This document shows, one piece after another, positions 7,539 to 13,856 of a DNA stretch of 22,535 bases. The stretch spans positions 1 through 22,535 of the forward strand of contig JAMOQH010000008.1 in NCBI GenBank assembly GCA_027064085.1. Reading direction: 5' to 3'. How positions within the stretch are numbered: the stretch's first letter is position 1; every line of letters begins with the position of its first letter. The notes below the pieces were generated by a model. The model was not told where the DNA came from. It saw nothing but the letters and a program-made list of their open reading frames with translations, and searched no databases. This DNA comes from a bacterium. Its GTDB lineage: Bacteria; UBP6; JAFGXH01. Position numbers and translations under genes: made by a program.

Positions 7539-8867
7539 TTGGCAAAAAAAAGTTTTTCAAATTCTAATATAAATAAGTATTTAGAAGAAATTGGTAGAAT
7601 TTCAATATATACGAAGCAAGAAGAAAATAAATTTTTTAAAGATCTTGAAAGGAATGCTTTAATATTATGGAAATTTATATTTAAATGTATATATGATAAT
7701 GAAAACTTGCATTTAATAGTAATAGATATTTTTACTACAAGAACAACTAAAGTAGTACTAGAGCTAATAAAATTATTTAATAGAGAAAAGATTACTATAG
7801 AATATTTAAACAGTTTGTTAATTATGATTGAAGAGAAGGAAGAGGAAGTTGAAAGAAAAGCTGATATTAGAAATATAGATATAATTCTTAATGATATTAA
7901 AAAATTTGATAATATTAAAGACTTAAGAGCTTATTATGTTGAAAAAAATAACAAAGATTTAATTTTTAATTTTATTGAAGATTCTGTGATTTTTTTATTA
8001 GATAATTTATTTTATTTTGATGGATTTATTGAGTTTAAAGTTGCTTTACAAGATAAGTTTATGAATAATAAGTTACTTAAAAATTGTAGTATTGAAAACT
8101 TTGAGAAGATTTTTATTAAAACATTATTAGAAATTGATTATATTAAAAATAAATTTGCAACAGCCAATTTGAAATTAGTTGTAAGTATTTCAAAATACTA
8201 TATGAAAAGTAGTTTACCTTGGGGAGATATAATACAAGAAGGTAATATTGGACTTCTTAGAGCTATAGAAAAGTTTGATTATAAAACAGGTAATAGATTT
8301 TCTACTTATGCTATTTGGTGGATTAGACAATCTATAGTAAGGGCGATAATTGAAAAGGCAGGGGTAATAAGAATACCTTTACATTTAATTGATGGCTACA
8401 ATAAAATTAAAAGGGTTATTCTAAAGTATATTAATTTAAAAAATAGATTTCCTGAACCTGATGAAATAACAGAAGAAACAGGTATTTCCAATGTAAAAAT
8501 AAATAAAATACTAAGCTATATCAACCTTGAGGTTGTATCATTAAATTCTCCTGCAGGGGATAGATTTTCTAACAATCCAATTCGTTTTGAGGATATTATT
8601 GAAGATATTAATAATGAAGCTCCCTTAAAAAAATTAGAAGATGAATTTATTGCATTGTTTATGAGGGAACATCTTGATAAATTAGGGGATATGGAAAAAA
8701 CTGTACTACAATTAAGATATGGCTTTGAAGATGGAGAAGCTTTGACTCTTGAAGAAATTGGTAATCGTTATAATTTATCAAGGGAAAGGATTAGGCAAAT
8801 TCAAGAAAAGGGACTTGTTAAATTAAGAAGCCTTCTCAAAAAAAATAGTAAGATGCTAAATAGCTAG
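7539..8867 (+). CDS. Sigma-70 family RNA polymerase sigma factor (RpoD-like, group 1 or 2)
   Basis: This 442-residue protein starts at TTG; AGGGG at 7530-7534 overlaps the ankyrin stop and fixes the start. Region 1.2 is at residues about 9-38 (NKYLEEIGR plus TKQEE). A non-conserved, mostly helical insert follows to about 200. Region 2 begins at FATANLKLVVSISKYYM (206); the DNA-melting and -10 recognition helix RFSTYAIWWIRQSI is at 253-266. Region 3 follows (RIPLHLIDGYNKI), then region 4 (about 385-438) with an HTH ending in RERIRQIQ at 415-422, where the usual final Glu is Gln. There is no region 1.1. The insert length fits RpoD-like factors rather than ECF or FliA types. Neither dnaG nor rpsU adjoins, and the ankyrin gene precedes it, so an alternative (group 2) factor is likelier than the housekeeping one, but this is not provable here. 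Confidence 0.9.
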   Translation: MAKKSFSNSNINKYLEEIGRISIYTKQEENKFFKDLERNALILWKFIFKCIYDNENLHLIVIDIFTTRTTKVVLELIKLFNREKITIEYLNSLLIMIEEKEEEVERKADIRNIDIILNDIKKFDNIKDLRAYYVEKNNKDLIFNFIEDSVIFLLDNLFYFDGFIEFKVALQDKFMNNKLLKNCSIENFEKIFIKTLLEIDYIKNKFATANLKLVVSISKYYMKSSLPWGDIIQEGNIGLLRAIEKFDYKTGNRFSTYAIWWIRQSIVRAIIEKAGVIRIPLHLIDGYNKIKRVILKYINLKNRFPEPDEITEETGISNVKINKILSYINLEVVSLNSPAGDRFSNNPIRFEDIIEDINNEAPLKKLEDEFIALFMREHLDKLGDMEKTVLQLRYGFEDGEALTLEEIGNRYNLSRERIRQIQEKGLVKLRSLLKKNSKMLNS

Positions 8868-10381
8868 ATGATTTCAACATAATAATCAAGTTGTATTAAA
8901 TAAGAAATTAATTTTTTTTCAATTTCTTTATTGTAATTAATACTTTTTGTGTCTAATTTTTGAATATTATCTCTAAATTTTTTATTATGTACTAAGGTTT
9001 CTATAATTAGTGAATTTGCTTCTAATGTAAAAAGTTTTTGATTTATTAGTATTTTATTAGTTTTTAAATCATTTAAATATGTTATAAGAGAATTAGGTAA
9101 CTCTTTTAGTGATATTGTTTTAATAAATAATAAAAAAATATTTAATTTTAAGCCTTTATTTAGAGTTTTAAGTAATTTACTTTTATTTAATGTATAATTT
9201 TTATTCGTTTTTTGATTAGTAAATTGTTCTAGTAAAATCCTATTTAAATGTGTAATTTTATTAATAACAATAATTTCAAAATTTTCTAAAATAATAATTT
9301 CTTTATTTATATTAATAGGGATATCAGATTCTTTATTTGATAATAACTCTATTTGTTTGTTACTAATATAAAAGATTTTATCTTTATTGATATTAAATGA
9401 ACTTATTAGTCCTAGATAGAATAAATTGTTAGAAAATATTATTAAATCATTTAATCTTTCTGTTTGATTTATTGAAATTTTTTTTAATTTATTATAGTTG
9501 TTTATTTCAATAAATTTATAAATTTCATTTACTTTATAGTAAGAATTTATTTTTAATTCTATTAAGCTTTTAATTATAATATTTCTAAATTTTATAATAT
9601 CTTCAATAAACTCAGGAGGTTTTTTAGGATAAATAGTTTCTAAAAATTTATAACTATTTGTTAAAGTATTTTCTAAGTTTTTTATGAGATTATTTAAACT
9701 TAGTTCTTCTTTATAATTTGGAATAATTTTTCTATTTTTTATTTTTATTAAATTTGTGTGATATAATAATCTAAAAATATCTGATAAAAAATTTATATTT
9801 ATTGAACTTTTTAATATTTTTTTAGATTCTTCTGTAATTTTAAATTTTCTTTCATTAATACTTAATATTCTTAATTGAGAAAAAATATAAGTGTAAAAGA
9901 TTAAATTATAATTATTTGGTATTATTAAGTCTTCACTTATTAAATCTATTGCTGTTGGTTCCCAAATTTTAGGTTTTGAAACAAATGTTTTTAATAATTC
10001 TTGTAAATCAGTAGGAATATATTTTTTTTGATAGACAAATAATGAGAAATAGCTAGGATAAGTATTGTTTGTAAATAATATATTTTTTCTTTCAAATGCT
10101 GGTAATTTCTCATACTTAGCTAAAATATAGCTTTCAATATATAATCCATCTAAATTATAAAGAATATCTGATATGACTTTTTTGGGGAAATCATGTAAGT
10201 TATAATAATAGTTTCTAAGTTTAACAGGTGTTTTAATATTTTTTACCAAGCTTTTTATTATTTCTTTTTTATCTCCTAATTGATGTAAGTCAACTAAAGA
10301 AGATAAGTCTTTAAGGTATTTGTCTGATAGTTCATTAAGTATATCAATAAGATATATTTTTTTATGTTTATTAATATTCAT
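8864..10381 (-). CDS. Protein with an apparent XPB/Ssl2-type helicase-associated domain (no helicase motor)
   Basis: This 505-residue protein is Lys/Ile/Asn-rich with no signal peptide. The N-terminus (about 5-60) has a LIDILNELSDKYLKDLSSLV pattern followed by short helices, as in SAP/HTH-like starts of helicase-associated proteins. Residues about 350-440 show the pattern of the Helicase_C_3 / XPB-Ssl2 helicase-associated domain: a IIILENFEIIV strand, an L-x-x-F helix, YTLNKSKLLKTLNKGL, then a helix ending in LPNSLITYLND. The tail (L-x-x-N-x-LI-x-E-T-L, then IEKKLISYLIQLDYYVEI) also fits. No Walker motifs are present. The start overlaps the upstream acidic gene by 11 bp, suggesting translational coupling; no strong ribosome site is seen. 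The 3' end overlaps the sigma gene by 4 bp in CTAG. The domain call is by pattern only; function unknown. Confidence 0.6.
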   Translation of the reverse strand: MNINKHKKIYLIDILNELSDKYLKDLSSLVDLHQLGDKKEIIKSLVKNIKTPVKLRNYYYNLHDFPKKVISDILYNLDGLYIESYILAKYEKLPAFERKNILFTNNTYPSYFSLFVYQKKYIPTDLQELLKTFVSKPKIWEPTAIDLISEDLIIPNNYNLIFYTYIFSQLRILSINERKFKITEESKKILKSSININFLSDIFRLLYHTNLIKIKNRKIIPNYKEELSLNNLIKNLENTLTNSYKFLETIYPKKPPEFIEDIIKFRNIIIKSLIELKINSYYKVNEIYKFIEINNYNKLKKISINQTERLNDLIIFSNNLFYLGLISSFNINKDKIFYISNKQIELLSNKESDIPININKEIIILENFEIIVINKITHLNRILLEQFTNQKTNKNYTLNKSKLLKTLNKGLKLNIFLLFIKTISLKELPNSLITYLNDLKTNKILINQKLFTLEANSLIIETLVHNKKFRDNIQKLDTKSINYNKEIEKKLISYLIQLDYYVEII

Positions 10382-10814
10382 TTAACTCATTAAATGAATT
10401 GTCTTCATAGAAATCTTCATTTGATACAGTATATTCATCATCATTAAATGATATCTCCATATCTTTGTCTTCATCTGTGATTAATTCCTGTATTTCTATT
10501 TCATCAATAATATACTTCTCTGATATTTCAGATAAAAATATAACAAATGATTCAGTATAGGAGTTTATGCTTACTGTATCATCTAATTCTACAGTAGGTA
10601 GTTCATTGTTTTCCCAAAATTCTATTTCTTCTAATAATTCTCTAATTAAAGAATTTTTATTGAAGTTTTGATTATAGAAATTTGGCAATATTATTTTATC
10701 ATCATCATAATACTCATAAAGCCATTCTATTAAATTAGATGTTTCTTGATAAAATTCTTCTGCATCTTCTGGATTTAAAAATTTTATATCAAGATTATAT
10801 GCATATCGTTCCAT
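10371..10814 (-). CDS. Small acidic protein of unknown function
   Basis: A 147-residue protein very rich in Asp and Glu, with a Tyr/Phe-containing acidic tail (SFNDDEYTVSNEDFYEDN). I do not recognise a family. It has no signal peptide, Cys motif or membrane segment. The first part (YNLDIKFLNPEDAEEFYQET) looks like an alpha/beta fold. I place the start at the ATG at 10814 rather than the in-frame ATG at 10847, because GGGAG lies eight bases upstream of the former and nothing comparable precedes the latter. Its stop overlaps the start of the helicase-associated-domain gene by 11 bp, so the two products are probably made together and may interact; the acidic surface could mimic DNA or RNA (speculative). 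Confidence 0.75.
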   Translation of the reverse strand: MERYAYNLDIKFLNPEDAEEFYQETSNLIEWLYEYYDDDKIILPNFYNQNFNKNSLIRELLEEIEFWENNELPTVELDDTVSINSYTESFVIFLSEISEKYIIDEIEIQELITDEDKDMEISFNDDEYTVSNEDFYEDNSFNELNEY

Positions 10815-10851
10815 AATTAAATCTCCCAAAAATTTTATACAAAACATTTTA

Positions 10852-10880
10852 TTTTTAAGGTTAATTTCTCAATTTGTCAA
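10852..10880 (-). promoter_or_regulatory. Predicted sigma-70 promoter for the acidic / helicase-associated gene pair
   Basis: On the minus strand a perfect TTGACA (10880-10875) is followed after 17 bp by TAAAAA (10857-10852). The -35 is consensus and the -10 is poor. Transcription would start near 10845, about 30 bases before the chosen ATG at 10814, which supports that start over the upstream one. Confidence 0.45.
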
Positions 10881-10893
10881 GTTAAATTTAATA

Positions 10894-10926
10894 AAATACC
10901 GAATATTTATTATTTAGCGGGTATTT
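10894..10926. other. Inverted repeat between divergent promoters, candidate operator
   Basis: AAATACC (10894-10900) and GGTATTT (10920-10926) form a 7-bp inverted repeat with a 19-bp AT-rich spacer. It lies between the minus-strand promoter for the acidic gene and the plus-strand promoter for the ABC-F gene, where a shared regulator could bind. Chance cannot be excluded in such AT-rich DNA. Confidence 0.25.
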
Positions 10927-10958
10927 CAAGTGTTTTGAGATTATTATAAAAAATTTAT

Positions 10959-10987
10959 TTGACAATAATATCAATTAATAATATATT
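10959..10987 (+). promoter_or_regulatory. Strong sigma-70 promoter for the ABC-F gene
   Basis: TTGACA (10959-10964), a 17-bp spacer and TATATT (10982-10987). Transcription would start near 10994. AAGGA at 11005-11009 is seven bases before the ATG at 11017, leaving a short leader of about 23 nt, with no room for the long attenuator leader that many antibiotic-resistance ABC-F genes have. Confidence 0.7.
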
Positions 10988-11016
10988 CTTTTTTTGGTAT
11001 TTTTAAGGATGTTTTT

Positions 11017-12627
11017 ATGCTAACAGTTAACAATTTAGGGCTTTCATACGGAAATCAACAACTTTTTAAAGATGTAAATATTAAGTTTACACCAGGACAC
11101 TGTTATGGAGTTATTGGTGCAAACGGTGCTGGTAAATCAACTTTTTTAAAAATTTTATCAAATGAAATTGATGCAGATACTGGAGATGTATTTATTACGC
11201 CAGGTGAAAGAATGGCTGTTTTAAAACAGGACCACTTTCAATATGAAAATTTTGATGTTCTTGAAGCTGTTATTATGGGAAACGAAGTCCTTTATAGTAT
11301 AATGAAGGAAAAAGATGCAATTTATGAAAAAGAAGATTTTACTGATGAAGATGGTGTTAGAGCTTCTGAATTAGAAATTGCTTTTAGCGAAATGGAAGGT
11401 TGGGGGGCTGATAGTCAGGCTGCAAGTATATTAAAAGGTTTGGGAGTAAAAGATGAATTTCATTATAAAAAAGTAAAGGAACTGGAAGATAAGGATAAAA
11501 TTAAAGTTTTATTGGCACAAGCACTTTTTGGTAATCCAGATATTTTACTCCTTGATGAGCCAACTAACCACCTTGATATAAAATCTATTGTTTGGTTAGA
11601 ATATTTTATTCAAAATTTAAAATCTATAGTTATTGTTGTTTCTCATGATAGACATTTTTTAAATAAAGTTTGTACTCATATAGCAGATATTGATTATAGT
11701 CAAATTAAAATATTTGTTGGAAATTATGATTTTTGGAAAGAATCAAGTGATTTAGCATTAAGATTAAGGCAAAAAGCTAATCAAAAAATATCAGATAAGA
11801 GAAAGGAACTTGCTAGTTTTATTCAAAGATTTTCAGCAAATGCATCTAAAGCTAAACAAGCAACTTCTAGGTCTAAATTATTAGAAAAATTAACACTAGA
11901 AGATTTACAGCCAACAAGTAGAAAATATCCTTATATTAATTTTAAACCCAAAAGAGATATTGGTAATACTATTTTAACAGTAGAAGAGTTAAATAAATCC
12001 ATTGATGGGGTAAAAATCCTAAATAATATTAGTTTTGATTTGCAAAAAGGAGATAAAGTTGCTCTTGTTGGTGAAAATGAAATTGCAAAATCAATGTTAA
12101 TTCAAATTTTATCAGAAGAAGAAGGAGTTAATCAGGATAGTGGAGAATTTAAATGGGGAGTAACGGTAGTTAAATCCTATTTACCGAAAGATAATTCAAA
12201 TTTATTTAATGGAGTTGATTATAATCTAATTGATTGGATGAGGCAATTTTCAGAAGAAAAAGAAGAAAGTACCATGAGGTCTTTTTTGGGAAGAATGTTA
12301 TTTTCAGGAGAAGAAGTTTATAAAAAGGTTGAAGTTTTATCTGGTGGAGAAAAGGTTAGGTGTGTAATATCAAAATTGATGTTAACAGGAGCAAATACTT
12401 TACTTTTAGATGGTCCTACTAATCACCTAGATTTAGAGTCAATTTCCTCATTTAACGATGCTTTAATTGATTTTAAAGGAATACTATTAATGTCTTCACA
12501 TGATCATAAATTTATTCAAACTGTTGCAAATAAAATTTTAGAAGTAAAAGATGATGGAACAATGGAACTTTATTATTCTACTTTTGATGAGTATTTAGAA
12601 AAAAAGTTAAAAGAGGCTAAGGATTAA
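11017..12627 (+). CDS. YbiT-type ABC-F ATPase with one degenerate ATP site
   Basis: This 536-residue tandem ABC protein lacks membrane segments and matches the E. coli YbiT type of ABC-F factor in length and in the linker (FIQRFSANASKAKQATSRSK). ABC-F proteins act on ribosomes, usually at the E site. Domain 1 has an intact Walker A (GANGAGKST, 34-42), Walker B with catalytic Glu (LLLDEPTNHLD, E181) and switch His210. Its signature is lost (LEDKD, 156-160). Domain 2 has an intact signature (LSGGE, 441-445) and His495, but Walker A reads GENEIAKSM (352-360) and Walker B reads LLLDGPTNHLD with Gly466 for the catalytic Glu. Composite site 1 (Walker A1/B1 plus signature 2) is therefore intact and site 2 fully degenerate. 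It overlaps the next gene by 3-5 bases. Confidence 0.9.
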   Translation: MLTVNNLGLSYGNQQLFKDVNIKFTPGHCYGVIGANGAGKSTFLKILSNEIDADTGDVFITPGERMAVLKQDHFQYENFDVLEAVIMGNEVLYSIMKEKDAIYEKEDFTDEDGVRASELEIAFSEMEGWGADSQAASILKGLGVKDEFHYKKVKELEDKDKIKVLLAQALFGNPDILLLDEPTNHLDIKSIVWLEYFIQNLKSIVIVVSHDRHFLNKVCTHIADIDYSQIKIFVGNYDFWKESSDLALRLRQKANQKISDKRKELASFIQRFSANASKAKQATSRSKLLEKLTLEDLQPTSRKYPYINFKPKRDIGNTILTVEELNKSIDGVKILNNISFDLQKGDKVALVGENEIAKSMLIQILSEEEGVNQDSGEFKWGVTVVKSYLPKDNSNLFNGVDYNLIDWMRQFSEEKEESTMRSFLGRMLFSGEEVYKKVEVLSGGEKVRCVISKLMLTGANTLLLDGPTNHLDLESISSFNDALIDFKGILLMSSHDHKFIQTVANKILEVKDDGTMELYYSTFDEYLEKKLKEAKD

Positions 12628-13819
12628 AGCTTTATATTTAGAAAGTTTTTATAGTGGTTCACATAAGTTTTTTTTAGATAATTTAATAAAATATAGTAAA
12701 TTTGGTATAAAAAAAATTGTAATTAAAGAAAAATCTTGGAGGTTAAATTACGAAAAATCTGCTCTTTATTATTATGGAAAAATAAAAAATATAGAACAAT
12801 ATGATTTAATTATCGCTTCTTCTTTAACCGACATAAGCACCTTAAAAGCTTTATATAAAAAATTTCCTAAAATTGTTATGTATTGGCATGAAAATCAATT
12901 TGAATATCCCAATAAAAAGGCTCATTATATTGGTTTTAAAGAATTACAAAATTTTATTTCCAGTGATGTAAATATATTTAATTCCAATTTTCATAGAGAT
13001 GATTTTTATAAAAAGGCTAAGAAAGAGTTGAAAAAATTTAATTTGAATGATTTGTATGTTGTTTTAGAAAAAAAATATAATTCTTCTTTTATTGTATATC
13101 CTGGATTTGATATGAAAAACATAGATAATCAATTATCCACATGTAGAGACGATGGCATTGCCTCGTCTCTGCATCAAGATGGCATTGCCTCGTTTGGTAA
13201 TCTGAGCCAAGGCAATCTGAGCCAAGGCAATCTGAGCCAAGGCAATCTGAGCCAAGGTAATCTGAGCCAAGGCAATGCCTTGGCTGTACGGGAAGAAAAT
13301 AAGATCATTTTATGGAATCATAGGTGGAGTAAAGATAAGGATTATTTTATGTTTTTCTCTATGATGAGGAATTTAAAGAAAAATGGATATAAATTTAAAT
13401 TAAATATTTTTGGTGAAACAGTTTTAGCAAATAATGATGATTTTATATATTTTAAAAAGCAAATGGGAGATTATATCAATAAATTTGGCTTTTTAAGCAG
13501 TAAACTAGAATATTATAAAGAAGTTTCTAAGTCTGATATTGTTATCTCAACAGCTATTGAGGAGAATTTTGGTATTTCCATTGTTGAATCTATGTATTTA
13601 GGAGCAACACCTATTTTACCCAATAGGCTTTCTTATCCAGAATTAATTCCTATAAAATATCATAATGATATTTTATATAATTCTTATGACGATGCATTGT
13701 TTAAAATAAAATATATTTTAAACAATAATAAATACTTAAATTTATCTGATTATATGAATAAGTATGATATTCGAGAATCAATTAATCAATTAAATGAGAT
13801 TATAAAAAACTTACATTGA
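12623..13819 (+). CDS. Glycosyltransferase, DUF3524 / tRNA-queuosine mannosyltransferase (QTMAN)-like, probable ATT start
   Basis: The first ATG in frame is at 12878, but the frame is open upstream to a stop at 12608-12610, and those codons encode conserved family sequence: IKALYLESFYSGSHKFF matches the usual M-K-x-L-x-x-E-x-F-Y-x-G-S-H-K start of DUF3524. No ATG, GTG or TTG occurs there. An ATT at 12623, six bases after GAGG (12613-12616), sits where the family Met belongs. That gives 398 residues. The HENQFEYP motif and the segment with NSNFHRDDF follow, then WNHRW and a GT-B C-terminal part with EENFGISIVES (nucleotide-sugar site). Family members such as GTDC1/QTMAN mannosylate queuosine in tRNA-Asp; a bacterial role is inferred. 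Residues about 174-222 are a repeat-element insert between the two domains. The start overlaps the ABC-F stop, implying coupled expression of two translation-related proteins. Confidence 0.78.
   Translation: MKALYLESFYSGSHKFFLDNLIKYSKFGIKKIVIKEKSWRLNYEKSALYYYGKIKNIEQYDLIIASSLTDISTLKALYKKFPKIVMYWHENQFEYPNKKAHYIGFKELQNFISSDVNIFNSNFHRDDFYKKAKKELKKFNLNDLYVVLEKKYNSSFIVYPGFDMKNIDNQLSTCRDDGIASSLHQDGIASFGNLSQGNLSQGNLSQGNLSQGNLSQGNALAVREENKIILWNHRWSKDKDYFMFFSMMRNLKKNGYKFKLNIFGETVLANNDDFIYFKKQMGDYINKFGFLSSKLEYYKEVSKSDIVISTAIEENFGISIVESMYLGATPILPNRLSYPELIPIKYHNDILYNSYDDALFKIKYILNNNKYLNLSDYMNKYDIRESINQLNEIIKNLH
13141..13174 (+). repeat. Left hairpin of the inserted element
   Basis: The arms ATGTAGAGACGA (13141-13152) and TCGTCTCTGCAT (13163-13174) pair over 12 positions with one G-T wobble. 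Inside, GGC/GCC can extend the stem. The TGTAGAGACG...CGTCTCTACA form resembles widespread bacterial dispersed palindromes, recalled from general knowledge rather than searched. Confidence 0.8.
13196..13270 (+). repeat. Five 15-bp tandem repeats encoding NLSQG
   Basis: The unit GG(T/C)AATCTGAGCCAA occurs five times without gaps, followed by a partial sixth. Units 1 and 5 have GGT and units 2-4 have GGC. Because the unit is a multiple of three, copy-number change by slippage would lengthen or shorten the linker by five residues without a frameshift. Confidence 0.95.
13265..13285 (+). repeat. Perfect 21-bp palindrome at the right end of the element
   Basis: AGCCAAGGCA, a single central A (13275), then TGCCTTGGCT. 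The left half coincides with the tandem unit (AGCCAAGGCAAT), so the tandem array looks like an expansion of half of this palindrome. Confidence 0.9.
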
Positions 13820-13844
13820 CAAGTTCGTATTTATTCGCTATTAT
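13816..13844 (+). promoter_or_regulatory. Sigma-70 promoter of the first nuclease gene
   Basis: TTGACA (13816-13821), 17-bp spacer, TATTAT (13839-13844). The -35 contains the TGA stop of the glycosyltransferase. The start would be near 13851, leaving a leader of about 15 nt with GGAGGG at 13857-13862 ahead of the ATG at 13866. Confidence 0.65.
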
Positions 13845-13856
13845 TCGGACAGTTTC

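Larger units (their letters stand above)
13141..13289 (+). repeat. In-frame palindromic/tandem repeat element inside the glycosyltransferase gene
   Basis: About 149 bp of distinctly GC-richer DNA (near half G+C) interrupts AT-rich coding sequence without breaking the frame. It consists of a left hairpin (13141-13174), a second copy of GATGGCATTGCCTCGT (13179-13194), five 15-bp tandem units (13196-13270) and a right palindrome (13265-13285). The core GGCATTGCC / GGCAATGCC occurs in all palindromic parts. The encoded linker (DDGIASS, NLSQG repeats, NALAVREE) lies between the two glycosyltransferase domains and is foreign to the family as I recall it. It resembles, in behaviour, the palindromic elements that insert in Rickettsia genes; no transposase is present. 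Confidence 0.75.

Noticed and set aside
11017-12627. Antibiotic-resistance ABC-F gene
   Set aside because: The linker and overall pattern match the YbiT type; there is no long regulatory leader and no extended resistance loop that I can see.
12608-12877. Frameshift or truncated pseudogene at the start of the glycosyltransferase
   Set aside because: The frame is continuous, conserved and preceded by a ribosome site; a single non-standard ATT start explains it better than loss of the gene. A start-loss mutation remains possible.
13196-13270. CRISPR array
   Set aside because: The repeats are 15 bp, contiguous, without spacers, and are translated in-frame as NLSQG.
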